A DNA stretch of 18,706 nt from assembly GCF_003477525.1 (NCBI RefSeq), contig NZ_QUDO01000070.1:1-18706 (forward strand). Reading direction: 5' to 3'. Both the position numbers and the translations under genes were made by a program. Origin of the DNA: Ruminococcus sp. AF41-9. GTDB taxonomy: Bacteria; Bacillota; Clostridia; Lachnospirales; Lachnospiraceae. Shown piece after piece: positions 1-7,132 of the stretch (position 1 is its first letter; the number at the start of each line of letters is the position of its first letter). Under the pieces are notes generated by a model that saw nothing but the letters and a program-made list of their open reading frames with translations, ran no database searches and had not been told where the DNA came from.

Positions 1-60
1 CAAGAAATTGATATTTTAAAAATTTTATTCTTTCAATAACTACAGGGATTCTTTGCGGTT

Positions 61-1002
61 TCACAGGTTTTCACATAATTTATTTGAAGTAGCACAATAG
101 GTTAATTTAAGATTTGCAAACAGAGCGCCAAGAGAAGTGGACGCTTCCTCTTTGGAATCCGGAAGTTCGATCACTTCTTCTTCAATTTCTTTTGCCATCA
201 TATCTGTCGCTTCTTTGATGCTGAGGCTTAATTTGCCGTCTTTTACAGCAGTTACTTTTACTTTTACTCTGTCACCAACTGCAAGTGCCTCAGATGGTTT
301 CTTAATTCTCTTTTCGCAGATCTGAGAAATATGAACCAGCCCTGACAGTCCGTTGCCAAGGTCCACAAATGCGCCGTAAGGCTGAAGGCTCTCAACCACG
401 CCTTCTGTCACAAGACCCACCTGCACATTGGAAATCTTATTCTTACGTTCTTCCTCAGCCTGTTCTCTTAAGAGTTCTTTTGCGGAAAGAATCAGTTTTC
501 CATTCGCTTGATCGACATCAATAACCTGAACTTTCAGTGGTTTATTCAGGTATTCATTCGTATCTTCTACATAAGTCAGTGCAAGTTTGGAAGCCGGAAT
601 AAATCCTCTCACACCTTCCACATAGGCAACTACACCACTGTTCACGATGCCTTTTACTACAACATCAATGGCTTCGCCTGTCTGCTTTAATTCCTTCAGT
701 TTATCCCATGCCAGAACATCTGCCGCTTCTACTCTGGAAAGAAGAATATTTCCGTTTCCATCATCTTTTCTCACAACTGTAGCAGAAACTTCATCTCCTG
801 CATGAACATTTTCTTTCAGAGAAAATCCTGGTTCTCTGCTGTAATCTTCTGCCGGAATGATTCCCTCAGTATAATATTTCAGATCTACCACTACTTCTTT
901 TTCATCAACACTGATCACAGTACCGGTAAGAATATCACCTTCTTCAATTTTCTTAAAAGATGCTTCCAGTTCTGTTTCGTAATCTTTCATTGATTCAGCC
1001 AT
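61..1002 (-). CDS. S1-domain RNA-binding protein (short ribosomal S1 type)
   Basis: 313 residues with three S1 (OB-fold) repeats, roughly residues 19-93, 109-178 and 195-268. The last is the most typical, with YGAFVDLG and GLVHISQI. Proteins of this kind bind single-stranded RNA and in Firmicutes resemble ribosomal protein S1, but with fewer repeats than the six of E. coli, so a true ribosomal role is inferred only. The C-terminus is acidic and then ends in a short tail. The start is supported by a GGAG-type ribosome-binding site at about 1011-1017. The last 13 residues (after ...FANLKL) look like an extension past the usual end of this family. A promoter with an extended -10 lies about 110 bases upstream. 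It is divergent from relQ. In related genomes a similar S1 protein may be fused to or follow IspH; nothing left of it is visible here. Confidence 0.9.
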   Translation of the reverse strand: MAESMKDYETELEASFKKIEEGDILTGTVISVDEKEVVVDLKYYTEGIIPAEDYSREPGFSLKENVHAGDEVSATVVRKDDGNGNILLSRVEAADVLAWDKLKELKQTGEAIDVVVKGIVNSGVVAYVEGVRGFIPASKLALTYVEDTNEYLNKPLKVQVIDVDQANGKLILSAKELLREQAEEERKNKISNVQVGLVTEGVVESLQPYGAFVDLGNGLSGLVHISQICEKRIKKPSEALAVGDRVKVKVTAVKDGKLSLSIKEATDMMAKEIEEEVIELPDSKEEASTSLGALFANLKLTYCATSNKLCENL

Positions 1003-1066
1003 TCTGTAATCTCCTTTATCTGAAAACTGTTGCTCTGCAGCAATTTCACTATTTTATGGAATCGCC

Positions 1067-1093
1067 ATAACAACTATTGCTATAACAACTATT
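1067..1093. repeat. 12-bp tandem direct repeat in S1-gene leader
   Basis: ATAACAACTATT occurs at 1067-1078 and again at 1082-1093, a 15-base period. It lies in the expected 5' leader of the S1 gene (read on the minus strand as AATAGTTGTTAT twice). Function unknown; it could be a protein-binding site, including for the S1 protein itself, or chance in AT-rich DNA. Confidence 0.6.
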
Positions 1094-1115
1094 ATAACGC
1101 AAACTTTTTGGAAAT

Positions 1116-1145
1116 ATTATAGCACAAGACCAGTAATAATGGAAA
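1116..1145 (-). promoter_or_regulatory. predicted sigma-A promoter of the S1 gene
   Basis: On the minus strand there is TTTCCA (1140-1145), an 18-base spacer and TATAAT (1116-1121), with TGC directly before the -10 (extended -10). It would give a leader of about 105 bases. The -35 lies in a small palindrome shared with the relQ promoter. Confidence 0.55.
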
Positions 1146-1151
1146 TCTGAA

Positions 1152-1180
1152 TTTCCAAATGCCTTCCCTTATGGTATAAT
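1152..1180 (+). promoter_or_regulatory. predicted extended -10 promoter of relQ
   Basis: TTTCCA (1152-1157), a 17-base spacer and TATAAT (1175-1180), preceded by TGG, giving the extended -10 form TGnTATAAT. The ATG of relQ is 38 bases downstream of the -10. The -35 is in the right arm of the palindrome GGAAAT-ctga-ATTTCC (1141-1156). Confidence 0.65.
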
Positions 1181-1218
1181 AATTATGTATTTTTTTGCAT
1201 ACAGAAAGGATTTTATTC

Positions 1219-1869
1219 ATGAATTATGACTCTGTCCCTTTAAGGGATTTTAAAGATCTGGATGACTGGGAAACTGTAATTTTCGTATACAAGTCAGCCC
1301 TGAAACAGATTGAAACCAAAATTGACATCTTAAATGATGAATTTCAGCACCGGCATAAATATAACCCCATCGAACATGTCAAATCCAGGATCAAAACCCC
1401 GGAGAGCATTGTAAAGAAACTGAAACGCCACGGCTATGAATCCAGCATTGAAAATATGGTCCGTTATGTCAATGACATTGCCGGAATCCGTATCAGCTGT
1501 TCTTTCACTTCCGATATCTATCTGATCGAAGATATGATTTCCAAACAGAATGACCTTACGATCCTTGCACGACGGGATTATATGAAAAATCCGAAGAAAA
1601 GCGGTTACCGCAGCTATCACATGCTGGTGACAACCCCTGTCTTTCTTTCAGACAGTATCATTGATACAAAAGTAGAAATCCAGATCCGTACTGTTGCACA
1701 GGATTTCTGGGCAACCCTGGAACATAAAATGCACTACAAATTCGAAGGTGACGGACCTGATTACATTACCAAAGAGCTGAGAGAATGCGCACGATACGTA
1801 GCAGAACTGGATGCCCGAATGGAAGAGCTGAACAACGAAATTCAGAAATACGGAAAAAAGACGACCTGA
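1219..1869 (+). CDS. relQ: RelQ-type small alarmone synthetase (GTP pyrophosphokinase)
   Basis: 216 residues. It transfers pyrophosphate from ATP to GTP or GDP to make (p)ppGpp, the stringent-response alarmone. The synthetase core is clear: NPIEHVKSRIKTP (49-61), DIAGIRI (86-92), KKSGYRSYH (126-134), VEIQIRT (152-158) and DFWATLEHKMHYK (162-174). The Glu of VEIQIRT is the expected catalytic residue. There is no HD hydrolase domain and no TGS/ACT region, and the length fits RelQ (about 210) rather than long Rel. The C-terminal helix probably helps tetramerisation, as known for the family. The ATG at 1219 is chosen because AGAAAGGA sits 8 bases before it; an in-frame TTG at 1195 would lie ahead of this site. 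It stands alone, transcribed toward the origin, opposite to most neighbours. Confidence 0.93.
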   Translation: MNYDSVPLRDFKDLDDWETVIFVYKSALKQIETKIDILNDEFQHRHKYNPIEHVKSRIKTPESIVKKLKRHGYESSIENMVRYVNDIAGIRISCSFTSDIYLIEDMISKQNDLTILARRDYMKNPKKSGYRSYHMLVTTPVFLSDSIIDTKVEIQIRTVAQDFWATLEHKMHYKFEGDGPDYITKELRECARYVAELDARMEELNNEIQKYGKKTT

Positions 1870-1923
1870 ATTCCCATTTCAGGAATCAACTGAAATCAAA
1901 AAAATCAAATGTAAAGAATCAAA

Positions 1924-2085
1924 TTATAGCAATTCCAGAAAATAATGCAATCAAGACAGTTCAGCAGAGTGCGAAGGACAAGGAAGGTATCTGCAGGCGT
2001 GCTGACGCACGGCAAAGATATCTGACGCAGGACTTCACGCTCTGATGGGCTGGATTGCTTGCATTATTTTCTGGAATTGCTATAA
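1924..2085. repeat. MITE-like snap-back element with 27-bp terminal inverted repeats
   Basis: The ends 1924-1950 and 2059-2085 are perfect 27-bp inverted repeats (left begins TTATAGCAATTCC, right ends GGAATTGCTATAA). Pairing continues imperfectly inward (GCAATC next to the arms, then TCAG and GAAGG against CTTC), and the centre holds its own hairpin (CGTGC-tgac-GCACG, about 2000-2013) inside GGTATC/GATATC. The whole 162 bases can fold back on itself. It is flanked by a 17-bp direct repeat with one mismatch, AAATGTAAAGAATCAAA (1907-1923) and AAATGTAAGGAATCAAA (2084-2100), resembling a target duplication. No transposase is encoded. It sits just 54 bases after relQ. It is a non-autonomous mobile element or a structured intergenic repeat; which one cannot be told here. 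Confidence 0.75.
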
Positions 2086-2097
2086 ATGTAAGGAATC

Positions 2098-2123
2098 AAA
2101 AAAAAGAACAGTCTGAACTGTCC
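2098..2123 (-). terminator. intrinsic terminator, leftward
   Basis: On the minus strand GGACAGT-tcag-ACTGTTC (one G-U pair; 2106-2123) is followed by eight T (2098-2105). It would stop leftward transcripts coming from the secreted-protein gene at 2433-2885 and protect relQ from antisense reading. Confidence 0.65.
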
Positions 2124-2137
2124 TTAAAACGAGGAGT

Positions 2138-2161
2138 GCCCCGGCAGTGGTTTACCGGGGC
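2138..2161 (+). terminator. GC-rich hairpin, possible relQ terminator
   Basis: GCCCCGG (2138-2144) and CCGGGGC (2155-2161) form a 7-bp stem with a 10-base loop. The following bases are TATTATTATG, a weak U tract, so termination is only possible, not clear. It is the most GC-rich stem between relQ and the next gene. Confidence 0.4.
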
Positions 2162-2432
2162 TATTATTATGAAAAAAATTTATGTGTAATGAAAACACAT
2201 TACAACGTCTTTCGTAGGTTCTTTCGAACTGTTTATATAATAGCAATCATATATGAACAAATTATGAACGCGAGGTTAACTTTCGTTCATTTGCACAATT
2301 TTCCTCTGTTTTTTATATTTTTTTTATAAATTTAACACATATATCTTTTCGACATTTTCTGCTGTTCTTGTATACTTTGTACACTTGCACTGTTTTCTGA
2401 CAAATAAAGGAATCCTTTCTTTCCGTCTGATT
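2162..2432. other. AT-rich intergenic region with small palindromes
   Basis: No gene is visible in 2162-2432. It holds TGTAATG-aaaaca-CATTACA near 2186-2205, and the 7-bp palindrome ATGAACG (2264-2270)/CGTTCAT (2284-2290) around GTTAAC. A weak AAAGG-aat-CCTTT hairpin at 2406-2418 lies just after the stop of the secreted-protein gene. None can be assigned a function. Confidence 0.5.
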
Positions 2433-2885
2433 TCAGTTCAGCAGACTTTTGGCAAAATCGATCATTTTATGTAAGAAACTCTTCACCTCTTCTTTGCCGA
2501 TTCCCATTTCTTCGAGTTTATCATATACTTTGTTTACAGTACTTCTGAGCTGTTCTTCGTCAATATTCGCATTCTTCACTTCTTTTACGATATTGACCAG
2601 CTTATTTTCTTCCTCCTCTGTCAGGCTTACATTAAAAGTGCTTTCTGCTGTCTGAATAATTTCTTTGATCTGTTCATCAGAAATATCCTGCTGTGCAACC
2701 TGATCTTTCGCATACATAATAATGTCCACTACTTTATCCGGATCTGAAACAAGAGAATCAATCTCATTATCAGTGATGATCTCCTGCACGGTCTCTGTGG
2801 CATCAGATGCCATTACCGACATAACCGGTGTTGTACACATTAAAGTTCCTGCCAGGATCAATGCTCCTAATTTTTTTATTCTCAT
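2433..2885 (-). CDS. small secreted protein, DUF1002-like C-terminus
   Basis: 150 residues. It begins with a typical Gram-positive signal peptide: MRIKKLG, a hydrophobic core and a likely cleavage after VMA before SDATET (about residue 26). The mature part is acidic and helical, with no cysteine, lipobox or anchoring motif, so release to the outside is expected. The C-terminal half (VSLTEEEENKLVNIV, NIDEEQL, YDKLEEMGI, EEVKSFLHKM) resembles the C-terminal region of DUF1002 (YpuA-like) secreted proteins, but the N-terminal part of that family is missing, so this is a short relative at best. No activity is known. The ATG at 2885 is preferred over that at 2900 because GGAGG (2894-2898) lies 8 bases upstream of it and overlaps the other start. 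It has its own promoter and a leader of about 150 bases carrying a triplet repeat. Confidence 0.8.
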   Translation of the reverse strand: MRIKKLGALILAGTLMCTTPVMSVMASDATETVQEIITDNEIDSLVSDPDKVVDIIMYAKDQVAQQDISDEQIKEIIQTAESTFNVSLTEEEENKLVNIVKEVKNANIDEEQLRSTVNKVYDKLEEMGIGKEEVKSFLHKMIDFAKSLLN

Positions 2886-2928
2886 GATTTTTTCCTCCAT
2901 AACTTATACTATGCCGCTATGTTTTTCT

Positions 2929-2990
2929 GTTATTATTATCGTTATTGTTATTATTGCTATTGTTATTATTGCTATTCTTTTTGTTATTCT
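2929..2990. repeat. AAY-rich microsatellite in a 5' leader
   Basis: On the plus strand this is almost entirely GTT/ATT/GCT triplets. A 15-base unit, TATTGTTATTATTGC, is repeated exactly at 2943-2957 and 2958-2972, with diverged copies either side. On the minus strand it reads as AAT/AAC/AGC triplets, lying between the predicted promoter and the ribosome-binding site of the secreted-protein gene. Confidence 0.8.
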
Positions 2991-3043
2991 TTTTACTACT
3001 TCTCTTTTCGTGTTTTCCCTTGTCTTTTCTCAGGTACCGGGCT

Positions 3044-3073
3044 ATTATAGCACATTTTACAGTGCTTCTGTAA
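3044..3073 (-). promoter_or_regulatory. predicted promoter of the secreted-protein gene
   Basis: Minus strand: TTACAG (3068-3073), an 18-base spacer and TATAAT (3044-3049), with TGC before the -10 (extended form). The transcript would start near 3037, leaving about 150 bases of leader. Between it and the rsmA terminator (3074-3295) there is AT-rich DNA with no gene visible. Confidence 0.55.
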
Positions 3074-3240
3074 CCCGAATATCCCCCGGGTATTCTCTCT
3101 GAGCCTTCATAAATCTTTTGACATTTGTTCAAAATTATTTCACAACTTACACACGATTCTATCATAATTTAAAGATATACTAAGATCATAAAAATAATAC
3201 AGCCAACATTATTTTTATAAAATTTCTTTTTCATATGTTG

Positions 3241-3258
3241 ATTGCCGATACCGGCAAT
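3241..3258. promoter_or_regulatory. perfect 7-bp palindrome of unknown role
   Basis: ATTGCCG-atac-CGGCAAT. It stands out as a GC-rich dyad in very AT-rich DNA between two minus-strand genes. It has no T tract in either direction, so an operator-like site or small RNA hairpin is more likely than a terminator. Confidence 0.4.
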
Positions 3259-3295
3259 TAACTCTCCTTCCTTTTAAAAAATAAATTTGAACGTA

Positions 3296-3336
3296 ATATA
3301 AAAAGCATCCGTCTAGCCACCGGATGCTTTTTATAT
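3296..3336 (-). terminator. strong intrinsic terminator after rsmA
   Basis: A 16-bp perfect stem, 3296-3311 with 3321-3336, loop of 9; core AAAAAGCATCCG/CGGATGCTTTTT. The A and T runs make it usable in both directions. It lies 12 bases after the rsmA stop and closes the leftward dnaA-to-rsmA gene group. Confidence 0.9.
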
Positions 3337-3347
3337 TTCTTATATTT

Positions 3348-4220
3348 TTATGCCAGCTCCTCAAACGCATTCGCAAGCTGTGCAAACTGCTCTAATGTCA
3401 ATGCTTCTCCTCTGATATTTAAAGATAAACCGCAGGTATTTAACGCCTGCTCGATCTGTTCTTTGGAAAACTGAAGTTCCGGAGAATTTTTCAGTCCGTT
3501 GACCAGGGTCTTTCTTCTCTGGTTAAAAGATGCGCGAATAATTCTGAACATCAGCTTTTCATTCTTTACTTCCACCGGAGGTTCTGCATATCGTTCCAGT
3601 TTAATGACTGCGCTTCCTACTTTCGGTCTTGGCATAAAACAGTTTGGCGGCACATTTGCCACGATCTGCGGTTTTGCATAATACTGTACTGCCAGTGACA
3701 ATGCTCCATAATCTTTTGTTCCAGGACCTACCTGCATTCTGTCCGCAACTTCCTTCTGAACCATGATCGTAATGGAATCGATCGGAACCTGATTCTCAAA
3801 CAGCCCCATGATAATAGGGGTAGTAATGTAATATGGCAGATTGGCTACCACTTTGATCGGGCGTCCCTGATTTTTCTCCAGTGCAAGCTGTCGGATATCA
3901 ACTTTCAGAATATCGTTGTTGATCACTGTCACGTTATCCCAGTCCTTCAGAGTATCCTGAAGGATCGGGATTAAAATATTGTCAATTTCTACTGCTGCTA
4001 CTTCTCTGGCAGCCTCTGCCAGATACTGTGTCATGGTTCCGATTCCCGGACCAATTTCCAGCACAAAATCATCTTTTGTAATCTCTGCAGAAGCAATGAT
4101 CTTTTCCAGAACATGAGTATCGATCAGGAAATTCTGACCAAACCTTTTCTGGAATGCAAAATTATACTTCTGAAGCACTTCTATGGTATACTTTGGATTT
4201 CCCAGGTATGGTTTCGTCAT
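3348..4220 (-). CDS. rsmA: 16S rRNA (adenine-N6)-dimethyltransferase RsmA (KsgA)
   Basis: 290 residues, usual family length. It uses S-adenosylmethionine to dimethylate two adjacent adenines in the 3' terminal hairpin of 16S rRNA late in small-subunit assembly. Motifs seen: FGQNFLID (27-34), the SAM-binding LEIGPGIGTMT (54-64), the acidic AVEID (76-80) that holds the ribose, and the catalytic NLPYYITT (127-134). A C-terminal helical domain follows (ASFNQRRKTL). The start ATG is preceded by GAGAGGAAG. It lies 27 bases after the TPR/AAA+ gene and is likely co-transcribed with it. Confidence 0.97.
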   Translation of the reverse strand: MTKPYLGNPKYTIEVLQKYNFAFQKRFGQNFLIDTHVLEKIIASAEITKDDFVLEIGPGIGTMTQYLAEAAREVAAVEIDNILIPILQDTLKDWDNVTVINNDILKVDIRQLALEKNQGRPIKVVANLPYYITTPIIMGLFENQVPIDSITIMVQKEVADRMQVGPGTKDYGALSLAVQYYAKPQIVANVPPNCFMPRPKVGSAVIKLERYAEPPVEVKNEKLMFRIIRASFNQRRKTLVNGLKNSPELQFSKEQIEQALNTCGLSLNIRGEALTLEQFAQLANAFEELA

Positions 4221-4247
4221 AATCTTTGCTTCCTCTCATATTTTTTA

Positions 4248-7064
4248 CTATTTGCTGAAATCTTTTTCATATAAAACAATATATCCGTCTCTGTCTGTAC
4301 GTTTCTTGGAAATGTTTCGTTTCAGTTTCCGGATTCCACCCTGTGACTTGGCAATGGCCGTATCAATGAGATCTTTAACTGCTCCGACATTCATCGGCTC
4401 ATCCTCTTTCTGATTGATTCCGATCAGATTATACAGGGCAAGCATTCCCATCTGGTCAATGGTATATCCGTTTTCTTTTGTATAAACTCTTGCAAAATTA
4501 ACAAGTTCATCATTGGTGAATACAGGAATATTGATCATGGATGTGAATTTCTTTGCAAATTTCGGGAATCTCGCCATCAGCTTTCTCATGCCGATCTTCT
4601 CATCCTCAATGATCACAGTGAGTCCGTCTGTATTCACTTCCATCGCCTTGTCCAGCATTTCTACTGTTTCCGGAGTTAACTGGTTGGCATTCTCAACTAC
4701 CAGGAAGCCGCCTGCAAGTTTGGAAAAGATTTTATAAATATTTTTTCCATTGATCTGATCTGCGAAAACATAGGCAACCTTGGATGCCTCCAGATTCAGT
4801 TCCTTACAGATTGCCGGAATCAGTCCTGAGATCAGACGGGTCTTTCCGCACTCTTTGCCACCCATCACAATGATGTTTCCTGTTTTGGAAGTTTTATCTG
4901 CGGCTGCAAGCTGTGCATCACATAACGCATCAATTAACTGTTCTTTCATTCCAGGTACTTTGGTAAAGTATGTAAAAAGCTGTTTTTCTTCATCTGTCAG
5001 CTCTTTCTCTCTTGGAATGATATCCCTTGGATCTGCCTGATTTTTCGGATTAATAGACTCAATAAAACGTTCCAGTTCTTCTTCCTGTGTCAGTGGTTCC
5101 TCTTCCGTTTCTTCCTCATTCTCAGAAGCATCTGCCGGTTCCTCCGGCTCAGCTACTGCTTCCGGTTCTACCAGTTCTTCCGGTTCTTCTTCACTGTCAT
5201 CAATATCTTCCAGGTTAAAGTCACCTTTCCCTGCCGGGCCATGAAGGAACTCTTCCTCTGCACTGCGTAAATCTTCTTCTGTCAGTTCTTCCTCATCTTC
5301 CAGCCCCGGGACTGTCTTTTCCCATACCTCTGACTCCTCTGATGCAGGTTCCTGAAGATTTTCCTGTACCTTTGTTACAGTTCCGGCATCTTCCGTTTCA
5401 TCATCTGCTTCCTCAAAAGCGTCCTCGTTTAAGAAATCCGGTTCTTCAAGCTCCGGCTCCTTCATCAGATCTGCTGCACTTTCCTGCTGTTTCTGATTTT
5501 CTGTATCGCCTGTGTCAGAGGCAGCAGTCATATCTACACGGTCTTCCTGTTTTTTGTCTGCTGCTTTTTCAACTTCCTCAGACAGCCTGGCTGCATCCGT
5601 TTTTTCGGTTTCTTTTTTCTTTTCTTCCGGGATCTCAATTCCCTGCGCTGTTGCAGCCGCAAGAATGGTATCTTCCAGATTAAATTCCGGAACTCCGTCT
5701 GCACTGTCACCACTCAGAAATGTCTTTGGAATTTCAGAAACCTTAGGTGCTGTACTCAGCTCCATATTCTTCATGGAAGCCGGGATTTTTAACTCTGGCA
5801 TTCTCATGGTTCTGGAAAAATCTTCCGGTTCTTCCTGTGCGGATTTTTCTGTCTCAGAACTTTCCTGCACTGCCTTTATGACCGGACTTTCTCCCGGTCT
5901 TACCGGTTCCGCTTCCAGAGTCGGTACATTCTCCGGCTCTTTCTCAGAAGCATCACTCTTTATGATTTCTTCTGGAATTTCTTCTTCTTTTGTAATTCCG
6001 GCTTCATTTACCAGATCATGTGATTCGTCTCCAAATCCATATTCTTCTTCTCTTTTTCGGTTTGCACCAAAAATATCCCTGATTCCTTTTGAAATCTTCT
6101 CCTGGATATTTTCCATGCTGTTCAGATCTCTGATATGAATCGGTGCTGCTTCTTCTGCAGTTTCTTTTACATCTTCCGTTTCCGGATTCTCTGTCTTATC
6201 TTTAGAACTTTCAGCGTTCATCTGCGCTTCTGCATCTGAGCCTGTTTCTTCTTTCTCTCTGTATCCCTCTGTATTCTCAGTACTATCTGAATTTTGTGCT
6301 TCTCCGGACTCCGGATTTCCGGAAATCTCAGAACTTTCAGAAGTTTCTGCCGCTTCCTCACTTTCTGTATTTTCCGTTTTTTCTGCTTTCTCAGCTTCCG
6401 CCTTCTTCAGTTCCTTTGCTTCTTCCGGAGTGAGAAGTTTCGGTACAAACTGCTGCTCAAATTTTGCTTTCTCCGCGCCAGTCAGTTCACCCATGCGCAT
6501 TTTCAGGTCATATGCCTTCATGACATATTTTCCTTCACTGAACCACAGAATGATCTCATTACATAAATCAAGCGCCTTCTGTTTCTCACCTGCTTTATAA
6601 TAAAGGGCAGCAAGTTCATAAGACCACTTTTCCGTAAATTCCTGCTCTTTATATTCTTCCAGGATTCTGATCTGCTCATTCAGGGAAGCGTCCTGCGCTC
6701 TGGCAATCTTATACTGCAGAATATATTGTGTACTGTCATTCGAAGCTACCTGTTTATATTCTTCAAAGAATTCCATCGCCTCATCAATATCTTTCATTCG
6801 CAGAGAAATCTCGATCAGGCGATACAGAATATTCTTGCCGATGGATGCCTTATGATATGCCAGCAGAAAAATTTCCTTACTGTCCTCATATCTGCCATTC
6901 GCCGCATAAATTTCGCCAACTACACATAAAGTACGGACATTCTTCACACGACGCCAGTCTATGCTGTCCACAATGCCCATCGCACCTTTATAATCCTTTT
7001 TCTGAACCAGCTTGTTTATCTCTTCAAGCTTAATCCGAAATTCTTCCTTGTCCAATGTTTTCAC
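4248..7064 (-). CDS. uncharacterised TPR-like / acidic linker / degenerate AAA+ protein
   Basis: 938 residues if started at GTG 7064 (a TTG at 7067 touches the GGAAAG site and is less likely). Residues 1-200 are helical repeats like TPRs. About 205-660 is a Glu/Ser/Pro-rich, probably disordered stretch. From about 663 a folded domain begins: P-loop GGKECGKT (735-742, Lys741), then GGFLVVENA, where the Walker B DE is replaced by Glu791-Asn792, then TVIIED and RFPKFAKKF, and a C-terminal helical lid. The order and spacing resemble CbxX/CfxQ (SpoVK-like) AAA+ domains (compare their FIDEA), but the catalytic Glu is gone, suggesting ATP binding without normal hydrolysis. No signal peptide or membrane segment, so cytoplasmic. 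It has its own promoter 20-50 bases upstream and lies between recF and rsmA. Function unknown; TPRs suggest a scaffold for protein partners. Confidence 0.85.
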   Translation of the reverse strand: MKTLDKEEFRIKLEEINKLVQKKDYKGAMGIVDSIDWRRVKNVRTLCVVGEIYAANGRYEDSKEIFLLAYHKASIGKNILYRLIEISLRMKDIDEAMEFFEEYKQVASNDSTQYILQYKIARAQDASLNEQIRILEEYKEQEFTEKWSYELAALYYKAGEKQKALDLCNEIILWFSEGKYVMKAYDLKMRMGELTGAEKAKFEQQFVPKLLTPEEAKELKKAEAEKAEKTENTESEEAAETSESSEISGNPESGEAQNSDSTENTEGYREKEETGSDAEAQMNAESSKDKTENPETEDVKETAEEAAPIHIRDLNSMENIQEKISKGIRDIFGANRKREEEYGFGDESHDLVNEAGITKEEEIPEEIIKSDASEKEPENVPTLEAEPVRPGESPVIKAVQESSETEKSAQEEPEDFSRTMRMPELKIPASMKNMELSTAPKVSEIPKTFLSGDSADGVPEFNLEDTILAAATAQGIEIPEEKKKETEKTDAARLSEEVEKAADKKQEDRVDMTAASDTGDTENQKQQESAADLMKEPELEEPDFLNEDAFEEADDETEDAGTVTKVQENLQEPASEESEVWEKTVPGLEDEEELTEEDLRSAEEEFLHGPAGKGDFNLEDIDDSEEEPEELVEPEAVAEPEEPADASENEEETEEEPLTQEEELERFIESINPKNQADPRDIIPREKELTDEEKQLFTYFTKVPGMKEQLIDALCDAQLAAADKTSKTGNIIVMGGKECGKTRLISGLIPAICKELNLEASKVAYVFADQINGKNIYKIFSKLAGGFLVVENANQLTPETVEMLDKAMEVNTDGLTVIIEDEKIGMRKLMARFPKFAKKFTSMINIPVFTNDELVNFARVYTKENGYTIDQMGMLALYNLIGINQKEDEPMNVGAVKDLIDTAIAKSQGGIRKLKRNISKKRTDRDGYIVLYEKDFSK

Positions 7065-7085
7065 CAACTTTCCAAAATTATGTTC

Positions 7086-7114
7086 AGTGTATCATACGCC
7101 TATTGTCTTGTCAA
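7086..7114 (-). promoter_or_regulatory. predicted sigma-A promoter of the TPR/AAA+ gene
   Basis: Minus strand: consensus TTGACA (7109-7114), a 17-base spacer and TACACT (7086-7091), with TGA directly before the -10. It starts transcription about 15 bases before the GTG start, so the gene can be read separately from recF. Confidence 0.7.
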
Positions 7115-7132
7115 AAACTAACTGCTTTATTT

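Noticed and set aside
1876..1896. Hairpin ATTTCAG-gaatcaa-CTGAAAT right after relQ as its terminator
   Set aside because: No T run follows on the plus strand (next bases are CAAAAAAATC).
1785..2045. 86-aa plus-strand frame overlapping relQ end
   Set aside because: It runs from relQ in another frame into the inverted-repeat element; no family likeness or ribosome-binding site.
2917..3165. 82-aa Asn-rich minus-strand reading frame
   Set aside because: No ribosome-binding site; its end is just the AAY microsatellite translated; it spans the predicted promoter of the secreted-protein gene.
5512..6138. 208-aa plus-strand Ser/Phe-rich frame
   Set aside because: Complement of the Glu/Ser-rich linker of the TPR/AAA+ protein, whose biased codons keep the opposite strand open.
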